Below, in pieces: positions 41,843 to 52,600 of a stretch of 64,000 nt of DNA. The position numbers were made by a program, and so were the translations under genes. Location: positions 1,552,760 through 1,616,759 of the forward strand of contig KL647304.1 of NCBI GenBank assembly GCA_000727475.1. Direction: 5' to 3'. Every line of letters starts with the position of its first letter. The first letter of the stretch is position 1. Below the pieces are notes generated by a model. It was given only the letters and a program-made list of their open reading frames with translations, was not told the origin of the DNA and searched no databases. The DNA is from Sarcocystis neurona. Its lineage: Eukaryota > Apicomplexa > Conoidasida > Eucoccidiorida > Sarcocystidae.

Positions 41843-43359
41843 TCTTACCACTTCAAATAGCAACAGACAGGTATACTCATGAAATATACATATTTTTTCG
41901 TACCCATGACAAACCCATTCCAAATAGCGACATAGGGTTTCTGTATTTGAGAAGTGAGGAAGTCCATGGCATACTCAGATCCAAAGAACTGCTGCACTTC
42001 ATGGAGGGTGGCGCTCTGCATGCGTTTCACATCTCCACCCGCACAGAAAGCCTTATCTCCCGCTCCTTGCACCAGCAACACCGAACAGCGGGGATCCCTG
42101 TCAACTACACGCAGCAGTTGCTTGAGCAGCAGCACCATATGGAGACTGAGAGCGTTGTGCTGCTGCGGCCGATTAAGCCGCACGCCTAGGCAGCCGCTGC
42201 CACCAGCAGGACGCACAGCAGCACCCGCAAACACGAGAGGAAGAGGAGGACCAGCAGCAGCAGCAGAGCGGCAAGCAGCGGCAGCACGGGGGAGACCAGC
42301 AGCAGCAGCAACAGGAAGTGTAGCTGCCGCGGCAGCAGTTTGGGGGGAGGCACCAGCAGCAGCGGGAGCCGAGGAGGTGGAGGAAGAAGCAGAAACATCT
42401 AAACGAAGTGCAGAAGCAGACGGGGAAGGAAACTTGGAAGAGGTGGAGGTTGCACTAGCAGATGCGGCAGCATGACGGTGATTTCCCGACGAATGAGAAG
42501 ACGTGGCAGCGTCTTGGCCCTGAGGCAACCATTCCAAAAGAATTTCTTGGTCCCACGCGGCCTGCGGCCCTGCAAGCGAAGGCGCAAACGCAGCAGCAGT
42601 GGGCGGCACAGCGGACTGTGGAGTGGAGCTAGCCTGGCACTTCGCTGGGCCGCTGCTGTTGCAGGTTCTCTTCGAAAAAGAAGAAGACGACGGAGAAGAA
42701 AAAGAAGAAGTTAGAACAGTGAAGCTTCTCGTCTGCTGCTGCCGGTGGTGCCTCCTCTGCTGGGGCGCACAGATGACGGCATGCCTTCCCCAGAAACAGG
42801 GAGACGCAGCAGGAGTAGCAACAGCACGAGCAGCAGCTAACGAGCACAGCGTCGTCGTGCTGCAGCTGCTGCTGACGCACCGGCAGGGGGCGGAGGCACA
42901 AAAAGAAACACGGGCACACGTACGGTCCAGCGCAACGATGAAAGAGGCGGAGGAGGAGGAGTGGGAACGGGGAGCAGCAGCAGATTCAGACATGCAGTGC
43001 TGTTGCTGTGCCACCAACGACGCAGAAGAAACAGCAGCAGCGGCAGAGGGTCGCAGAGGATGCGCAGGAGCAGCTAGCAGACCCCCGAGAGATCGGTTCA
43101 AAGCAGAAGAGGAGCTGCCGCAGCAGGTAGCTGCTCTTTGATAGGCACCGGCAGAAGCAGCAGCAGCAGCTGAAGAAGAGGAAGACGCAGCATGAAACAA
43201 GCGTGGAAACAGAGAAGATAAAGAAGCTGCTGGGCAGGAAATCCGACTGAAAGAGAGACAAGATGGACGTGCAACAGCGGGATGGAAAAAGGGAAGAGAT
43301 GGGTGCCGGCAGAAAGATAGACACAACCGCGGTAGTGAGAAAGAAAAAATAGGCAAAGA
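35369..43359 (-). CDS. HIBCH: 3-hydroxyisobutyryl-CoA hydrolase (HIBCH), at least five exons
   Basis: The exons, read on minus, are 43359-41904, 40764-40555, 39502-39441, 38653-38486 and 35724-35369; all junctions are GT..AG and phase-consistent. The family is identified by VRLNRP, then GAGDKAFCAGGDV (oxyanion hole), KPYVAIWNGFVMG joined across intron 1 to GGVGLS, MPESALGLFPDVG carrying the catalytic Glu and Asp eight residues apart, GLTGVKL, GIATHYVRPEQL across the exon 2/3 join, and FKEGVRAVLISKDRNPR near the C terminus. The enzyme releases 3-hydroxyisobutyrate from its CoA ester in valine breakdown. Ser/Arg-rich, acid-poor residues at the N terminus fit a mitochondrial presequence. About 380 low-complexity residues precede the catalytic domain, and about 35 Glu/Gly/Arg-rich residues interrupt exon 5. 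The first exon has no ATG at its 5' edge: TTG follows an acceptor-like CTCCAG, so its true start is unresolved. The last exon is missing from this model. Confidence 0.85.
36181..36499. repeat. 16-bp tandem array in HIBCH intron 4
   Basis: The unit ACATACACATATGTAT repeats about 19 times with few variants (TACGTATA, TAGATACA, and a 10- to 12-base unit near 36400). Each unit contains the palindrome ACATATGT, so the two strands look alike. Long Tyr/Thr/His/Ile frames on both strands are translations of the repeat. It lies in the 2.76-kb intron between the fourth and fifth placed exons of HIBCH. Confidence 0.9.
37464..37560. repeat. Tandem duplication, 57-bp unit, two copies
   Basis: The string ACTCTGGAATGCTGCGGAAA at 37466 recurs as ACTCTAGAATGCTGCGGAAA at 37523. 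Both are followed by a TACAC step and a (TA)n run. It lies within HIBCH intron 4. Confidence 0.7.
37769..37806. repeat. (TA)n microsatellite in HIBCH intron 4
   Basis: A pure TA dinucleotide run. Further TA runs in the same intron lie at about 37502-37516, 37558-37574, 37609-37632 and 37849-37862. Confidence 0.9.
41516..41903 (-). repeat. Degenerate copies of the HIBCH exon-1 end and donor within intron 1
   Basis: On plus, the real exon end reads CCCATGACAAACCCATTCC then AAATAGCGACAT from 41903. A copy at 41516-41546 matches 28 of 31 bases. More decayed copies lie near 41579-41612, 41677-41705, 41755-41779 and 41844-41870. They are separated by TA and GTAC-rich spacers. Several retain a GT at the place corresponding to the donor. 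Confidence 0.7.
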
Positions 43360-43993
43360 CTGGAGAACAGCGTATGGTAACGTGTGTCTCCGCCCAGAGT
43401 CAGGTCCTGCGGTGGTCCTGCGGCCTGTCGTGCGGCGAGCAGCTGCAGCAATGGCATGGACAATAGCAGCGCCGGTAGCTTATTGAGGGGACGCAGCAGC
43501 AGCGCGCGAGGCAGCAGGAGGGCATGCAACCACAGAAGCTGTTGCGCAAAAGAACGCGTGCACAGCGTCAGCTGAGGCTGAAACACACACGTGTGTTGTG
43601 CAGCAGCAGCAGCAGCAGAAGAGGGTCGCTTGTCGATGGCAGCAGCAGCAGAAGAGGGATACTTGCGTACGGCAGCAACAGGAGGAACAGCACCAGTGCA
43701 AAGGCAGCGCGACGGGCAGCAGCGGCAGGGCATCCAAGTCTCACAACAGCAGCAGTACTGGAAATACAGGGAGATCAAGAAGCAACAGGAGCTGCTGTGG
43801 CATGCACTGGCTAGCTTCTCCGCACAGTCAGCTGTGATGTAAAAAGAGTACGAGCTGCAGCACACATGCGAAGCGCAGGTATCGGACAAGGTGTATGCCT
43901 CTGTAAGAAAGGGGACTCCAGGAATGTGCTACTACGAAAAAGGTCAACGTTGTCACTGCCGCCGCTGCTGCTGATCGGCATGGCGACTCTCAC

Positions 43994-44457
43994 AAGGATT
44001 TTTCGGCAACGTTCGCTGCTCTCGCTAATTCTGGTGCTACCTGTCCTACTGGTCATTCGGTTGCTGCCGCTGGCGCTGAAGCAGTACGTGGAAGGTAGCC
44101 TACCCATGTCAAGCGACGACAGTGCAAAAGAAAAATCAAGCGTCTCTCCCTGTTGCAGCTGCTGCGCCAATTGCAGGAGGCGTCCGGAGGCCTTGCACTT
44201 GGTCGCACGCGCAGCAGCAGAGTCCCCAGCAGCACCCGGATGAACGCCGGCTCTTGTTGTAGCAGAGGTAGCACCTGAGGAAATGGGCTGGACTTCATCA
44301 GATGATTGAATTCGCAGTTCGCGGACAGTGGGTTCAGCGGAAGGCGCATCTGCGGCAGCATTTGCAGCACCTGCTGCAGCCTCAGAAGCACGTGCTGCAA
44401 CAGCAGCATCACCAGGGAGCGCAGGAGCACCCCTAGGGGCGTCTGCTCGCATGGCTT
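43994..44457 (-). CDS. Candidate coding exon upstream of HIBCH (Ala/Ser-rich)
   Basis: A pyrimidine-rich acceptor ending CCTCTAG precedes 44457. The frame holds an ATG at 44450-44452 and runs about 153 codons to a donor CTT|GTGAGA after 43994, in phase 0. The first half is Ala-rich; the second half is mixed (TLDFSFALSSLDMGRLPS, then Ser/Arg-rich). The phase fits a join to the acceptor before 43359, so this may be the first coding exon of HIBCH. Against this, its N terminus carries acidic residues and is unlike a mitochondrial presequence. It could instead belong to a separate gene. No known domain is seen. Confidence 0.38.
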
Positions 44458-47400
44458 CTAGAGGCGCAGTGGAAGTAGATTTCAGGAAAACGGAACTCGA
44501 GAAGCCCGCCACCAAGTGGTATTTACAGGGACACAGAGAAATCAAGAAGTGGTAACAAAGCACACAAAAGTGTATATACGTCGTTGTTCATGTATACACA
44601 GTCATTCCCACCAGTTGACTCGTGCGCCCATGCAGGTGATTTGAATTCATATACGTACATTTACTTACCTTTGCATGTGTACGTAATTCTATATATATAC
44701 ACCTTTGGATAGACGTCCCTTACACAGACATGCTATGCAAGAGAACAACATGTCCCTTGGGTGGCCGCACAAAAAGACGTGACAGGCAGAGTCGGTGCGG
44801 ATACATAGATGTACGAGGAAGGAGGCCGAGACTATTCGATTACGACCATCTTCTGCTCATCGGCGCCTGAAGCGCCTGAGATTGATAGATGTCCTTTGTT
44901 CTGTGTAGGTGGAACCATTCGACTACGATCACCGTCTGCTCATCAGCGCCTGAAGTCCCTGAGACTGATAGATGTCCTTTGTTTTGTGTAGCTGATGTCG
45001 TGCACAGATATCGTTTACTCGTCGACAATAAAGGTAAAAAGACAGATAGTGCCTCAGCGCATGCTCGATATCAACACATCTATACATGCTTGCACATGTG
45101 TGTGCTCAGGCATGTATTTCGGGTACGTGACAGCTGTAGGAGTGATTAAAAAGGTAGGCTGTTCCTGCACTAATGGCTCACATGCCAAAGACGATAAAGA
45201 AGAACTGGGCAAAAGTCCCTCGCTGAACGCAGAACAATGTGGACATGCAGAGGCGGGGCGAAGAAGGGGGAGTAAAGACACCTCCATGTAGTAGTTGCCG
45301 TCAGGGGTGCAAGCCTGATAAACAAGGTGCGCTGCACCTACGTTAACGGCCACGGTCTCGAAAAAGGGAAGGAAAACAGAAGCGAAAAAAGCTTGTTGGA
45401 CGATAAAAATATAGACATGTAAAGACGGGAAGGACGAAGGGGAGGATAGACACAACACAATTTCAATCACTGGCCGAAATACGATCAACACAACATGGTA
45501 AGATTAAGTGTTAACAACATTCGTGCGAATACGAGTAAATACAACCAGAGTGTCCATGCAGATATAACTTCCGAAGGGTCAGCCATGGAAAGTAGAAGTC
45601 GCGACAAAAAAGACGTATCTTCTTTTGGAAAAGTGAAGTCACTCAACATTAAACTAGGTAGCGAAAACGGAACCGCAGCATCTTCCGAGCCATTGACCGC
45701 TCTTTAGAGTACCTTTGACATTAGAAGAAAAATAGGTGGTACCTCCGAAGCTAATTTTTCCTGAAGATGGACGGAAACAGAAAGTATTTTGTGCAGGCCG
45801 GGCCAAGTCTCACAGTGGTGGCCCTAAAGCTACCAGCGGATGTATGAGCGCGAGTCCGTCACATCCACTAGTTTTCACCGGCGGGTTTGCCACCTCTGCT
45901 GCATAAATTGGCGTTCTTTCGCTTTCTGCGGCCGAGTAGTAGTAGCGTACTTCAGAGACGCGCCGCCAGTAGGCGAAAACGACGCAGTGATGTGACACGA
46001 CACGTAAGGCCGGAGACAGTTGGAACGAGCACACACGCGAACTGGGGAAAAGATGGAAGACGATCAACGAACGACAAAAGGAAGAAGCTGTGGGAGAAGG
46101 TCGTTCGGAAAAGTGGAAAACGACATCAGAGAGAAAAGTCAATTGAAGTTCGTGCGGGCGGCTCTACGTTGGAGCCGACAAAGCACGCAACCTCACTCAC
46201 ACACACAGACGCTCGTAAAACGGTGACAAAATTAGGCCGCATGGACACTTTCTTGTCCGTTTTCTCCAACAAGATGGAGAAGTTTATGATCTATAAATGC
46301 AGAGTACACGAAAAGGGGCTCCGCAAAACCTGTCAGCCACCTGCGCACACAATAATATCTCGACACGCACTCGTCATGGCACAGCTTTTACAAATCTCCG
46401 CCCGCTCCTCCAACGACTAGCAGTTAATAAGGAATCCTCAAGGACGCGGCACTTTCGTGCACACACGCCGGCGCACATCTGCGAATAATACAGACCTCTA
46501 GTCGTATGAGGAGTCTGAGAGCCTATCTGAAGAGAAGCCAGTCATCCTCCGTGCGCGTGCGAGAGCGTCCTGGTGTCTGGACATCACACTCGACCTTGTA
46601 AGGCGACCACGCAGATTATTTACTGATAGAGTGTGCCTTCACAATTATGCAGCTGGTTCTTGCGTAGTGTCTAAGATGATGAGGATCTGTCTTACGTGAA
46701 TGTTTTCATCGGCCTCTTCGCTGAACAGTAAGGACTGTCTGAGTGTTCCTAGAGGTTCTTTCTCTGCTTGAAAACAAACCGCGTTCAGCACCCACTTACC
46801 TTAAAAGGTCTACGGGATGAAATGCATAGCACGAATTCGGAAAGCAACGTGTAAGCAACTGCCTAGGTAGACTTCAGAGACCAATGTGTACGCTGGCATG
46901 CTTCCTTTTACTTGCCTGCGTAATTGGCGCCTGTATGTATATCTACATTCGTGAAGGTGTAGAAATAATGCTTTAGTCAGTCTGGCAAGTGTGGGTATAC
47001 TTTGCTTACGGGTACATAGAAGGGATCTGGAGTCTTATATCCAGTGCCATCTACGGAGACGGTACTCTACCTTTTCTAGGAAAGAAATACACAACTTGCG
47101 TTTTCCACACTCCGGAACTCTGGCCTTACGTTTCGCGTTCCAAGATAATGTGCTTGTATCCTATTAGTGTGGAAGGGTGGAGTTTTCCGTCGTAATAATG
47201 TAGAAATATACGGTATCACATCGTAGATGCAGAGCCTTGGAGAGAGATGATAATCAACGTTAACTACGGAAGTGGCGCACGAGTTTATGTTCCTCACCGT
47301 CGAAATATTTTTCATTCATTCGTTCATGATACTGTGCTTCTCACGATCGGGAACTATGGGTCTCCGTGTGCGACAATTGAAACGCCTGCTTGAACATTTT

Positions 47401-48405
47401 CAGAGTGATACGGATGAAAGGTCACATTCCCCATGTTAAAGTGATGTAAGCAAATCAAGGGACAAGGAGACACTTCTGGGTGCTTGCAGCAAACGAAGGA
47501 AATATTCTCATGAACAAACGACTTATCCTCTTATTTGTCTTGCACCAGTCCCTCAGAAAAAATACTGTCTTACGCCCCCGGCTACCGCCTTCGGTCTCTG
47601 TGTCATCGATGCGGCACGGCAGAGTCACAGGCGCTACTGTACATTCTTAGCAGCCGCTGCGAAAGTCGAAATTGAATTGCATAACCGTCAATTCCGCTCT
47701 TGAAGCAGACCTGGACAGAAACCCTCAAGCGAGTATAGAGACACACAAGCGTATCCTTTACGGCACCGCAGGATTTCTATGCAAGCGGGCGCTCGCCTTC
47801 AAAATTTTGTGCTGAGCAGTCGAACAGGCTAAGGGTCCACCAAGGCATGCAGCGGGCAGTCACACCAGGGCACCCAAGGCTCTAAGTGTACAAAGCTGCG
47901 TCGCATACAGTGGAATGAGTAGACGTGAAAAGATACAGGGGCACCCCTTCGGGTGAGTACGTAGAAACACAGGTATATCTTCGTCGCCGTGAGTTGACGA
48001 GACTTGAGCAACGCCGACGCCGTATTCTGGAAGCACGACTTACTACTCTGCTGTGCTACAAGTTCAGAAATAGACACATGACGGGATAGGTGGTGTATTC
48101 TACTCGTACTGGAGAGTCTGAAACCCAACAAGCCTTGGAGGCGTGACCGTGAACAGTAATACAAAGTCTCCTTTCGCTGAGGGGTCAGACGCACTTGTGT
48201 AACGCTACAGCGAAATAGAATATGCATACACGTAGAGATACGAAGAGACAGAGATCCGCACAAGAGCTGGTTCAAGTTGACTGTGGAATCTGCCGTGGCG
48301 CACTGGGCTATTGTTATTCCTGACATACAATGTGCCGAACTGTGAAAAAAGAGTCATGACTGCCTCCCAGCATCTCCTGTCCGGCTAGATGGATACCCCG
48401 TACGC
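44458..48405. other. Spacer without recognised genes
   Basis: The longest plus frame (45887-46420) is basic and of mixed composition but has no domain, no signal peptide and no splice support. A tandem duplication at 44832-44990 is listed separately. Nothing else is supported. Confidence 0.45.
44832..44990. repeat. Imperfect tandem duplication, 83-bp unit, two copies
   Basis: ATTCGATTACGA at 44834 recurs as ATTCGACTACGA 83 bases later. Both copies continue with TCTGCTCATC, GCGCCTGAAG and GATAGATGTCCTTTGTT and end in TGTGTAG. The short open frames on both strands are by-products. Confidence 0.8.
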
Positions 48406-48639
48406 TTACTGTGTGCAACTGGGCTGGATGCGCTCGACAAGCTCCTCTTTATCTCCGAGCTCTACGATGAGCCCCTCGTGTAACAGTCCAATGCACTTCG
48501 CCCTCACGAAGCCGCTGGCGGGTTCAAACAAAAGATATATCGTGAACATGAACTGCTCAGCAGGCGTGCCGCGTAGGTGATCTAGCTCATTGCAAAGGAG
48601 TGCGCCTTTCGTTGCGAAATCCAGGAAAGCAAGGTTTCT
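48406..48639 (-). CDS. Probable terminal exon of an unrecognised gene
   Basis: A strong acceptor (CTTTCCCGTCTAACATGCAG) ends at 48640. The frame that follows runs 77 codons to the TAA at 48406-48408. The protein is non-repetitive and has balanced composition and natural-looking codon use: NLAFLDFATKGALLCNEL, then GTPAEQFMFTIYLLFEPASG, then an acidic helix VELGDKEELVERIQ. This is quite unlike the microsatellite frames around it. I do not recognise the family. The preceding exon was not found with a matching phase; candidates lie at 49138-49335 (ending CAG|GTAGTA) and near 48702-48820 (ending GTGTG|GTAAGT). Confidence 0.5.
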   Translation of the reverse strand, partial: RNLAFLDFATKGALLCNELDHLRGTPAEQFMFTIYLLFEPASGFVRAKCIGLLHEGLIVELGDKEELVERIQPSCTQ

Positions 48640-49137
48640 GCATGTTAGACGGGAAAGGTGCACGTCGGATGCTTAAAACGTCCAGGCTACAGCTCGAATT
48701 AAGACCCACACATACCTACGTCCCTCCACTTACCACACTGACTCAGGTGCATTCTATGCGAAGGCCGAGAAGAACCTAGATGTGCCGTGACGTGCCGCAC
48801 ACGTTCGCCGCAGTCGGTCTTTCTCCAAGTATACACGGGCAAAATGTGCCTCCACGCATCCACGGTGCCGCAAGCCCCCCCCTCCAACCTTCATCTTTGT
48901 CCTCACTACGGTACTGCTCGTTCGTTTCCCTATTTAGCTGCGTATCGCGCCGGCACACTACTTTTACGTGCACGTACGCGTCTCTTTCCTTCTCTCCATC
49001 TGTACACATATGTACACTACTAATCAAGCACATACTATACAAGCGGTAGACTGATACGGCAGATATTCTCTTTCTAGCACTACCTAATGCAGTGCCCTCA
49101 AGAGACGAACGAACTACCAGTACCGGTGGCAATCACT

Positions 49138-49335
49138 TCATACTACCTGGAAACGTGAAAGCAACGAAGCAGCACCCGCCGCAACAGAAGGAGCCGGAGA
49201 GGGTTTACAGACGTCAGCTGGGCATATGCCTCCACGTGAGACGAGGATTGTTGGAGCCTCTTCACGCAGGTATGCCTTCATACAGACGTTGTGCACAGCA
49301 CTGCACAGACGTGGACGTAGGCATATGGGTTTCAT
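49138..49335 (-). CDS. Possible 5' exon of the gene ending at 48406
   Basis: The frame starts at an ATG (49333-49335) with a basic, Cys-containing N terminus (MKPICLRPRLCSAVHNVCM) and continues to a donor TTCCAG|GTAGTA at about 49144. Composition is mixed, with few acidic residues early on, which could fit an organelle-targeting leader. The phase does not match the acceptor at 48640 directly, so an intermediate exon would be needed. It lies just beyond the 3' end of Rpn13 on the same strand. Confidence 0.25.
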   Translation of the reverse strand: MKPICLRPRLCSAVHNVCMKAYLREEAPTILVSRGGICPADVCKPSPAPSVAAGAASLLSRFQVV

Positions 49336-49645
49336 GCGAAAATGTTCACATCCAGCGCCTACTTTCCATATGTGCGCGGTGTCTTAACACACGCTCTGCA
49401 CGCACCCGTAGGCGTTGCCAAAAAAAGACGAATACTTGTGCTACACAAGTGTGTCTCCACACATAGATTATAAATATATATATATTTCGTGCGACGCGTG
49501 CACTCACAGCATCCCGATGTGCACACGTCATCTGTATTTACGAATGTCCTTACGCGTTTCCACACACACAAGAACATGGGCAGAAACTTCGAGCGAAAGA
49601 GATAAAACCAGATAACTATTTCGCAACTTCTTCCAAGATGGAAGG

Positions 49646-52600
49646 CTAGCTGCTATTTGTATCTTTCTTTCCTTCCGGATGCTTCTCTGTACTGCTACTA
49701 CTGGAAGAAGAAGAGCTTGCGTGCGGCTGTGCGTCGGCGGCTGCCTCGGACATGCAGGTACCCTCGGCGTCCCGCTCCGCAGTAGCTGGCTTGTTGTTCG
49801 ATTCAGTCGCAGGCGCAGCCGAAGGCGCATCGGTTGCTCTGAAGTTATTCTCTAGAGCCTGCGCAAGTGCTGTCACAGCTACGGAATCACCAACAGCAGC
49901 AGCCACACACGCAAGCAGCTGCTCTGTTGCATGTTGTCAGATACACCCATAAAAAATCCCAAAAGCAGGGGTCCAGCTACAAGCGCGTTCGTGCACCGTC
50001 TGTGGAGGCCGCAGAACTTCTCCCGATACGCTCACCCACACACCGGCGTCTTTGCTTGGTACACACATGTACAACCGTGCGCATACGCATATAAGGTGTA
50101 CGGATACCATAAAACGATATGTATATATATATGTAAACACGAAGAGGATCTAAACGTGTGGACATTTCCATACACAGCAGTCACAGCACATGCCACCTAT
50201 AGATATACTGACATACGCTTGTACACATATGATACATATATATGTGTATATATATATTATATATATACCCACGCAGACAGACTCCATACACACAAGTACA
50301 GCCAACCACGTCTACACACGGTTAGAGTAAGCACCAGTGTTTCGTCTATGATCGATATCGTCTGCTGTACACGTGATGACCGCTGCAGAGCTCTTGTGTC
50401 TCTAATATAAGGTGAGCATTAGGCGCTTGTTTCTACGTGTCGGTGACGAAATTCTTACGGTCTGTTCCAGAGAGGGAGTTACTCGGGGTGGAGACGCCTG
50501 AGAGCAAGCAGACAGAAAACAGAAGAAACAGAGATACCACCGCGATGTAGGAAATCAGCACGAACAGAAAACACTTGCATGGCAGTTCGCACGAGAGACG
50601 AGGAATGCAAGATGGAGGAGAAAAAGAAAAGAGAGTGGAATGTACAGAGACGTCAAGTCGTATCCTGCAGCAGTGAAAAAAGTGTGAACAGAAAGTGACA
50701 CATACAACACCCCCACGTGCACAAACGCGCGCACATATATACATATATACATATATATATACATATATATACGCATACATATACGTATGTCAACACATAC
50801 AGATAAGTGTCTACTCGTACGCCTATGTACGTGCAGACGGAGCCTCGTAACATTTGATATATACGTCAGGCAACAAAGAAGAGCAAGCAAGTCTCCAGGT
50901 TGCGAAAAGAACGTCACCCCTTCCTTATTTATCAATTTGTCGCACCCATTGATGAAAGAATAGCAGCAGGGTCGGTATACAGAGCTTGTGTAAGGCCTCG
51001 CATGGCTGCTGCGAGCTGAGGCGAGCGCAGGGCGTCGCGGACTTCCTCCGCGCTGCGGCAGTTCTCCGGCATCAGCCTATACAACAGCAGCAACACCAGC
51101 ACATCACAGAGCGCTGTGTGTGCATATACGTGAGCTCACAATGAGTGTGTGTCTCTCTCTCTTCGTTATTCCGCATAGATGCATATACACACGTATACAC
51201 ATATGCGTGCCGACGCTGCCATCTATATTATTCTACACGTCATACCCCCACATGTATGTACGGGTACAGATACATATATATATATACACGTAGTTCAAAG
51301 TCCACAACCACCAGCGGCCGCAGCAGCAGCAGGAGCACCTTGTATCTGGCGAGGACGCGTTATAAAGTCTTGAGGAGAAAAAGCAGTACTACAGGGGAAG
51401 CGACATGCATACGCATGCACACATGGATTGTAGCACGCAGAGACACACTCCAGTAAACAACCAACCGGAGCGGTTGAGGTTCAACGTGTCTGGGGACGTG
51501 TATATGTGGAGAGGACAGCACGCAAAACGGGGCGAACAGCCATGGATGGAAAAGTAAGCCACCGTTTTGCCACCTGCACGAGACGGCAGCAAAGAGAAAC
51601 ACACACGCTAACACTCGACGTGTATCCTGCCTGTCTACGGAGACACCATGTATGTGCACCAGCAAACGGCAGCAAAGAGAAATAAATGTGGTACCACCGG
51701 ACTCGCATCCTGCGTATATACAGAGACATCATGTATGCGCACCAGCAAACGGCAGCAAAGCGAAATACATACGTTACCACCCGACCCGTATCCTGCGTAT
51801 ATACAGAGATATCACGTACGTGCAGATATCTATCTACCCATTTAAATATACGTTGAAGTGTACGTGTGACGTAGCAATGTAGAAGGGAGGGACTGGCATG
51901 TTTTTCCACAGTTTTCCCACGTCACACGTATACCCCACACGTCCGCTTGGGGACACTGTACACGCCTCTACACCCTACAGACGTTCTACAGATACCCACC
52001 TCTCATCCTCCCGGGAAGGAAACTTTACGCGGGACAGACGCACTTTCCTCCTACTGCCAACAACACCTATATGTACATACATCCATGTCACATGGACATT
52101 CTGGACGCATGTGCCCCGAGACCGATACACACACGCGTACGCACATGTACACCGCATAGAGTCCACAAGATTGCAGGTACAGGCACAGCTCCCACCTCCC
52201 TCTCTATGTATTTCCATAGACATATAGAAGTACACACGTGTGCAGCAGCGAGAGGCCGTTCACGTGTACCCACACGCACACGTCGGTAGATTGACAGAGA
52301 GAAACATGCTTTTTCTCTCTCTTTATCCCTCTCTACGCATACACACATACGTATGTATGGAGTGTTCTGACTAACTCTGTTAACTCCGACACGGCGAGAG
52401 GATCCTCTCCGATGCGACGCAGCACTTGGCTGCTCAGGACGTCTCCCAGAGAAACGCCTGCGCACCAGAACCGTCAGCAGCAATGAACAAGTGCATCCAT
52501 CCACATATGTATATATACTTGTTTATACTTGTATATATGTTTATGTGTGCATACACGTGCATTGGCACGTCTACGCACACATACACGTGTATATATACTC

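Noticed and set aside
45887..46420. 177-codon plus frame of basic composition
   Set aside because: No domain, no signal or membrane segment, no splice support, and composition typical of the surrounding non-coding DNA.
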